Source: Patella vulgata (lineage: Eukaryota; Mollusca; Gastropoda; Patellidae). Taken from it: a stretch of DNA of 64,000 bases. Both the position numbers and the translations under genes were made by a program. Every line of letters starts with the position of its first letter. Within the stretch, counting starts at the first letter, position 1. The notes beneath the pieces were generated by a model. It saw nothing but the letters and a program-made list of their open reading frames with translations, was not told the origin of the DNA and ran no database searches. Of this stretch, positions 58,224 to 64,000 are shown piece by piece. Location: positions 32,954,593-33,018,592 of the forward strand of contig NC_065882.2 of assembly GCF_932274485.2 (NCBI RefSeq), read 5' to 3'.

Positions 58224-59757
58224 TTTTTATACGCCCACATTTAAATGTGGTCGTATATTGTCGTCGCCCCCGACAGTGTTTAAGGTCATGAGGCGAAGAA
58301 TCTTATTGATTTTTAGCAATTTCCAATAATTACTGTCAGAGTTATGGCCCTTGATCACTTCAAAAAATCTTGTGGACGCTCTAGAGGCTAAAGTTAATAT
58401 CCGATTGACTTTAAATTCATACACAGTGTTTAAGGTCATGAGGCGAAGAATCTTATTGATTTTTAGCAATTTCCGATAATTACTGCCAGAGTTATGGCCC
58501 TGGATCACTTCAAAAAATCTTGTGGACGCTCTAGAGACCAAAGTTAATATCCGATTGACTTTAAATTCATACACAGTGTTTAAGGTCATGAGGCGAAGAA
58601 TCTTATTGATTTTTAGCAATTTCCGATAATTACTGCCAGAGTTATGGCCCTGGATCACTTCAAAAAATCTTGTGGACGCTCTAGACGCCAAAGTTAATAT
58701 CCGATTGGTCTCAAATTTATACACAGTGTTTAAGGTCATGAGACGAAGAAGCCTATTGATTTTCAGCGATTTCCGATAATTACTACCAGAGTTATGGCCC
58801 TTGATCACTTTAAAAAATCTTATGGACGCTCTAGAGGCCAAAGTTAATATCCGATTGACTTTAAATTCATACACAGTGTTTAAGGTAAAGAGACGAAGAA
58901 GCCTATTGATTTTTAGCAATTTCCGATATTTTTACTGCCAGAATTATGGTCCTTGATCACTTTGAAAAATCTTGTGGAAGCTCTAGTGGCCAAAGTTAAC
59001 ATCCGATTGACTTTAAATTTATACACAGTGTTTAAGGTTATGAGACGAAGAATCCTATTGATTTTCAGCGATTTACGATAATTAATGCCAGAGTTATGGC
59101 CCTTGATCACTTTGAAAAATCTTGTGGACGCTCTATAGGCCAAAGTTAATATCTGATTGACTTCAAATATATACACAGTGTTTAAGGTCATAAGATGAAG
59201 ACGCCTATTGATTTTCACCGATTTTCGATAATTACTGCCAGAGTTATGGCCCTTAATCACTTTGAAAAATCTTGTGGACGCTCTAGAGGCCAAAGTTAAT
59301 ATCCGATTGACCTTTATACACAGTGTTTAGGATCAAGAGATGAAGAATCCTATTGATTTTCAACGATTTCCGATAATTACTGCCAAAGTTATGGCCCTTG
59401 ATCACTTTGCAAAATCTTGTGACGCTCTAAAGGCTAAAGTTATCATCCGATTGACTTCAGATTGATACACAGAGTTATAGATCTGAGAGGAACAAGTATA
59501 TTGATTTTCAATGAATATTTATGACTTGGAACAGCTAAATCCATGATATTAAAAGTTTTGTATACAAAACGTTAGCATGGGGCAGAACTTTATTTAGACC
59601 AAACAAATTCTAATGATTTTCTCAATTGTTGCTCTTAATCAGATTTTAGTGTATTATAAATGTTTCATTGCCGAAAAAAGTAAAAATATGCGACAACTTT
59701 TGTTGACTGCCCGGACGATTTAGCTGCTGTGGGCGTATGTTTTGTTACCTGGCAACC
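58224..59757 (+). mobile_element. HINE-3 with nine ~150-bp cores
   Basis: The head ATACGCCCACATTTAAATGT is followed by GTCGTCGCCCCCG, then nine core units (ACACAGTGTTTAAGGTCATG ... CAGAGTTATGGCCCTTGATC ... CTTGTGGACGCTCTAGAG ... ATATCCGATTGAC) at a ~150-bp spacing. The tail is TGTGGGCGTATGTTTTGTT, then ACCTGGCAACC. Core words align with the HINE-1 cores, so the two families are related. The element sits inside the orphan coding region that continues at 59758. Open minus-strand frames across 58227-59293 exist because the period is divisible by three. Confidence 0.75.
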
Positions 59758-60435
59758 TATCTTTACTGTCTGGGTACATTTTCCTGTGCTCTTGTCCGAT
59801 TTACAAAAGATACTGTAGTTGATCTTCATCTTGGTCAGTATATCACTGTACCCTTGAATGAGTGCCACGCCACGTTCAGCATGATCGTTGACAACCTTCA
59901 TTTTCTGTACGATTAACAAGGCCCTGTTGAAGTCATCGTTCTCATCCCAGGTGTCAGGATCTGTGACGAGGAAATCATCTGGCAGTTTCATCTTCTGGAA
60001 CATAGACTTTGATGATGATGTTGTGAAGTCCTTCAATTCACTGGCTAAAATTGCCGGTAGGTTCATCTGTACCCTCTTCGGTGGGTCGTCTTCACCTTCA
60101 AACTCCAGAGACTGTACCATTTCTCGTTTCACTGAAGATGGAACATTCCTGTTGAGTAAAGCCAGACCTACTAATTCCTCAGACAGGTACCACATATGAG
60201 CTGCCAGCTTTGTGGATGCAGCCTTGGATACCTCTTTGTTGATCTTTTCATACTCAACCAATGATTTCATGAGGAGGAGGTCATTGTAAGATGCACATGC
60301 TGCAAGAGGAGCTGTCATCCAAGCTTTGATGTACTCATGGACTGAGAAGATCGCTACCTCTCTAAGGTCGTTCGCCTCCCTCGCTGTTAGCTTGAACTGT
60401 TTTCTGAACAGCCAAACTTTCAAGCTGTAGATGAC
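59758..60435 (-). pseudogene. Orphan protein fossil (NDHAERGV family), cut by HINE-3
   Basis: The minus strand reads WLFRKQFKLTAREANDLREV, HMWYLSEELVGLALLNRNVP, EDDPPKRVQMNLPAI and KVVNDHAERGVALIQGYSDI. I recognise the W-Y-L-[ST]-E-E and N-D-x-A-E-R-G-V-x-L-I motifs from uncharacterised proteins that recur in hydrozoan, crustacean, aphid and mollusc genomes. Their repetitive distribution points to a mobile element. The start is lost at about 60435, where a different sequence beginning CAGGGTTCGACACTG takes over; the C-terminal end is displaced by HINE-3. About two further breaks are present. Function is unknown. The only uninterrupted frame is 59665-60423, whose last ~30 codons are HINE-3 tail. 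Confidence 0.6.
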
Positions 60436-62789
60436 CAGGGTTCGACACTGCCGGCGGCCTCGGCGGCAATGGCCCTCGAATTTTAGAATTTTGCCACAGT
60501 TCGTGGCCGATTTTTAACTATCCACGGCCATGTATGGTTGCTGATTAGTGCTGGGTATGAGAGTTATTTTTACTATCGATAATCGGTATCGAAACAATCT
60601 TATTTTCACGGTCGTAATGAAGACTGGATTACGTGTCAAACCATACGATGTTGTGATACTCCGATAGATGTTTTTGTTCGTCTAATTAATAATAAACTGT
60701 CTCATATTATGTATAAATTTCTCGTTCTTTTTTAAGAGGCGCCACTCTTCAAACAGTTTTTCGACCTTCGTTTGGCAGTGTTGTCTTTCACGTGTTGGTA
60801 TGTGGGCTCTCTCCCAAAAGTTCAATAATTTGTCAAATAGACAGCAATTTAGATCCAGTTATGTCACTGAGAGACCCTAGCAAATACACTTGCTGCCTCT
60901 TAGTACTTGGCGACGCCATATTTGATCTGTGTGAAGTAAGAATGGTTTCAAAGCCTTATAAAACTGGGGCTATGCTACTGATATACGGTGACATAATGCT
61001 ACACTCAGTGTGTGTAAACCGGCAGGGTGATATTTTAGTGCTATCGCGAAGGCCACCTACCGTTGCTCACATGTTACCGTACACCAGTAGTAGTACCCCA
61101 GTGTATAAGTGCTGATGAATATAAAGTAGAACAAATCAACAATGGTATGTGACAATACCTTTTCACTGAGACTATAAGATCATTTTCACCGAGGATCCCC
61201 AATGTCTTAAAACGATATCATTAATAGTATGCCGCTTCTGATAGTGGTAGGTAATTAACCTAATTACCTGTCAGTATCTATGACAATGATAACATCACTT
61301 ATTCGTGACATAATCATGGGGAATAGATGACGTCAGAGTGAAAATCCTATATTGACACCATGTGAAAAATGGTAAAAGTTCAGCAGGCTTGAGCTACCCC
61401 TAAATATTGATGGATTTCATTTCTTTTTTGGATGTGGTGTTTTTACGGACGAAGGAACACTTTCCAGGGGCGAGAAGTACACATTTCGAAAAATAAAAAA
61501 TAAGGACCACCCTAGTGACCCCCTTAGCTAATATTACTCTTATTCATCCCAACACTGTACTCCAGTACTGGCAGTACTACAGTAGTCCACCTCAAAACTT
61601 CTACACAGCAACCATTCAATTCAAGTAAGCAGAACACAACTTCACACTGTGAAACTGGTATCGTTTATAAAGGGGGTTATAGTGCCAAAAACTAGGTATA
61701 TAGTTTAATTTCAAAACATCGTTTGATAATTGATGATAATCGTTTGAAAATTTCAAAAATAGTTTAATTAGTACTATGGCTTAATTTAATGGTACAGCGT
61801 TTAATTTCTCCAAGAGGGGTTTAGAAATGGCTGACCGTTCACTTATCTAGTGCGTTTATTTATTAGACGAGTAGTTCAATTTCCCGAGATGCGTATAGAA
61901 TAAGACCTGCTTAATTTTTCTACTGGGTTGAATTATTAGATGAATCGTTTATTTTCCTGCGAGCCGCCTATCCGATCGGTTCATTTTGATTACGATTATT
62001 TGCATAAGAAGTGCGAATAATAATGGTGAGTATTAAAAATAAAAAAAGGCACCTTACCGTGGTCGTAGTATTATTATACATTCAAAATAGTAATTCCGCC
62101 ATTGACAAATATATCAAAAATCAGCAAATCACGTCCCAGGTAATATACATTTGGAAATTAGTAAATCACATCCCAGATAATGCAGTACAAGTCAGGAGGA
62201 AGTACTAAATGAAAAATCGCTCTGGCCATGCTCATAATTCCATTCTAGATTTCCTCCGCAAATATGAGTAAACCGCCGACCTCCGCGATTATTTTAAACC
62301 GCCATGGAAATTAGCTTGACAGATCCACCGCGAATTTTAAGAAGTCGGACATTCCACGCATGTACAGTCAGCACATCCGTAGCTGGTTTGAAATAGGTTT
62401 ATTTATTGTGCGATTGCACCGCAGTCATATCGTAGTCGAATATCAGCTAACACGGCATGCAAAAAAGATTGTTAATTTAACACGGTTAGACACGCAGATT
62501 TTACTGACTTATATTGAAAAATATCAATTATCAAACATTGGCAGGCTTTTAAATAATAAAATAAACGGAGTTATGGCTGTACCGATACATCACTTAGTCA
62601 ATATGTACGACATTTCTAAGACTTTCAAATTACGAAAATTTCAAAGATTAGATGCTGGTCTTACCGTGGGCGAAAGTTTTGTCCATTAAAATAGCTATTC
62701 CCATTCTGACAAATAAGTTACACTATTTTGCCTTATTACACTATTTTGCCTATACCGTTTTTTTGTCTAATGGTTTGGATTGTTCGTAC
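60436..62789. other. No gene seen; possible hAT end and inverted-pair member
   Basis: It starts with CAGGGTTCGACACTGCCGG, which looks like a hAT terminus, but no matching opposite end was found. 61375-61525 is the right member of the second inverted pair. Frames at 60792 (107 codons) and 62360 (109 codons) have no recognisable features. Between 61680 and 61980 short near-repeats of the type GTTTAATTT/GTTTATTTT recur. Confidence 0.45.
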
Positions 62790-63510
62790 CTCGAAATGTT
62801 CGCCTGTCTACTTGTCGCTGACAGGCGATTTTTTCGTCTGACAGGTAGCAAATAAAACTACCTGTTGCTTGCGACAGGTGGACTAAATTTTACTTCATGT
62901 TCAGTAAATTGACCACAATACTCACGTCCACGTCACGTACATTTAATTATTCGTTTTTAAATGCAAGAATTAAGCACGGAATTACCGCAAAAAGCCGCCA
63001 TTTGCACTGTTTACATTTCGCTCTGTCGTAGGCTACAGTTACTCACACAGTTTAGAAGGAGACAATTTTATATCAATGAATTTCACACCATCTACGCTTG
63101 TTTTCATCTGCTTGACACTAGTTTATAGCATTATGGAGTATTATATCTAAATAAATTAAAACGCACCCCCAAGTCACCAGAAATAATTCTACCGTAACGA
63201 CACCACAGTAAATATAGTAGTGGTTGGAATGGAAATGCACACGGCTCGTTGCTTGGTGTATTTAATCATTTAAAATGTTTTAAACAATTTCCATAAATAA
63301 AGGCTATGAATAATTTATAAGACAATTAGACAAAATCAAAAAATCAGGTCGGAAAAATATTTCATATATAGATATAATTTGTAGCGTAAATATAGTCCGG
63401 ATATGTGAGAAGGGAATTCCAGGTGGCGTTATTTGTCCTTCGCACGCGGTACACGTAAATACGGTGCCATGCACAGGTGTGATTTGTGTTTTGATATTCA
63501 ATTTATTACG
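62790..63510. repeat. Right arm of the 9.1-kb inverted pair
   Basis: Begins CTCGAAATGTTCGCCTGTC with the same hairpins as the left arm inverted and ends GATATTCAATTTATTACG. It is 721 bp, without the 127-bp duplication. Divergence from the left arm is about 4-6 % by eye. No direct duplication flanks the outer ends of the pair. Confidence 0.9.
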
Positions 63511-63680
63511 TGTGTGGAGACGTCTTGGGGAACGTCTTTCAGACTGCTGCGTCTTCGAAACGAATCGATGGGGTGGGGGAAGTGTAATGGTGTGGCAAGA
63601 CTTCACATTTCATCACCGGACCGCCCTACACATTTTCAGGGGTCGCGTTAATGCTGTAGCCTACTGTGATGATGTGTCGT
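63511..63680 (+). pseudogene. Tc1/mariner transposase fragment
   Basis: The plus strand gives RLGERLSDCCVFETNRWGGG, then SVMVWQDFTFHHRTALHIFR and GRVNAVAYCDD. WGGGSVMVWGG-like followed by RTPLH-like and YRD-like motifs are central to Tc1-family DDE transposases. Only ~55 codons are present. Upstream it stops exactly at the outer end of the inverted arm, so the arm or a rearrangement truncated it. The catalytic D/E residues beyond are missing. Confidence 0.8.
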
Positions 63681-63879
63681 ACTTTTGGTTTTGACTCATC
63701 TGACTTTGTACCGTTGATTACAGATTAAGCATCCATAAAATGTGTTGTTATTGATGTGTTCCCATTTGAATATTGTTTACAATAAAAAGCAAAATAAATA
63801 AGATATGTTTACAGGATCATTTTGTTATATGAAAAACTAAGTGATGCGTTTTCCATGGCACTCAGTATATTTTATCACA

Positions 63880-64000
63880 GAATTGTATTATACTCATACA
63901 GTATCACAGAAATTGGAATCACAGAATCAGTATATAATCATACAGTATCACAGTAATCAGAACCACAGAATCAGTACATAATCAACTAGTATCACAGAAT
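63880..64000 (+). repeat. ~50-bp minisatellite at the window edge
   Basis: Units of CACAGAATCAGTATATAATC followed by ATACAGTATCACAG, about 2.5 copies before the sequence ends. Confidence 0.75.

Noticed and set aside
55349-59757. CRISPR-like array
   Set aside because: Repeats are ~150-310 bp tandem cores with no distinct spacers, in an animal genome; they are HINE cores.
60792-61115. 107-codon plus-strand frame
   Set aside because: No family motif, no splice signals that fit, and surroundings are repeat-derived.
62360-62689. 109-codon plus-strand frame
   Set aside because: Composition is slightly gene-like, but I could find no motif and no support from neighbours.
44257-64000. Third SLC44A1-like exon
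   Set aside because: I looked for the motif region that follows in SLC44A1 (FFLDPC-like) with splice sites and found none.

Overview
This is animal DNA, most likely from a mollusc (bivalve or gastropod). It is AT-rich, intron-bearing and very dense in repeats. The mollusc call rests on the repeat types: Helentron/pearl-type elements with ~150-bp tandem cores and (GTCC)n tracts, and a tRNA-derived SINE ending in (TTTCA)n. All similarity calls here are from memory and by eye; no search was run.

The one clear host gene is a choline-transporter-like protein (SLC44/CTL, closest to SLC44A1) on the + strand. Two exons are visible, at 4243-4344 and 44108-44256. They join in phase 0 inside the first transmembrane helix. 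The ~39.8 kb intron between them is almost entirely mobile DNA. No further exon is recognisable from 44.26 kb to the end of the window.

Layout. 0-4.2 kb: a divergent 18S rRNA scrap, a foldback element carrying an orphan coding fossil, two Helentron-type (HINE-2) elements and a TTAA-flanked element with an exact 253-bp duplication. 4.2-10.3 kb: exon A, HINE-1 pieces and two LINE copies, one split by a hAT-like MITE. 10.3-30.2 kb: foldback repeats, SINEs, a second hAT-like MITE and many private tandem repeats. 30.2-44.1 kb: a nested stack in which a HINE-2 element was split by a BEL/Pao LTR retrotransposon fossil, whose 5' LTR was split by a foldback element (itself holding another HINE-2) and whose pol region was split by a Mutator-like insert. 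44.1-49.8 kb: exon B, a hAT-like element inside another, and a Penelope-like remnant with two hammerhead-like motifs. 49.8-54.1 kb: a 2.8-kb hAT transposon with perfect 8-bp target duplication, beside a Copia-like gag-protease fossil. 54.4-63.5 kb: a 9.1-kb block bounded by ~720-840 bp inverted arms, containing HINE-1, a SINE, HINE-3 and a second orphan protein fossil. 63.5-64 kb: a Tc1/mariner fragment and a minisatellite running off the edge.

The strongest general observation is that several unrelated-looking repeat families share one plan: a palindromic head, a GTCC-type microsatellite, ~150-bp tandem cores, then a tail in which the head motif recurs inverted about 20 bp from the end. This fits Helentron-associated non-autonomous elements.
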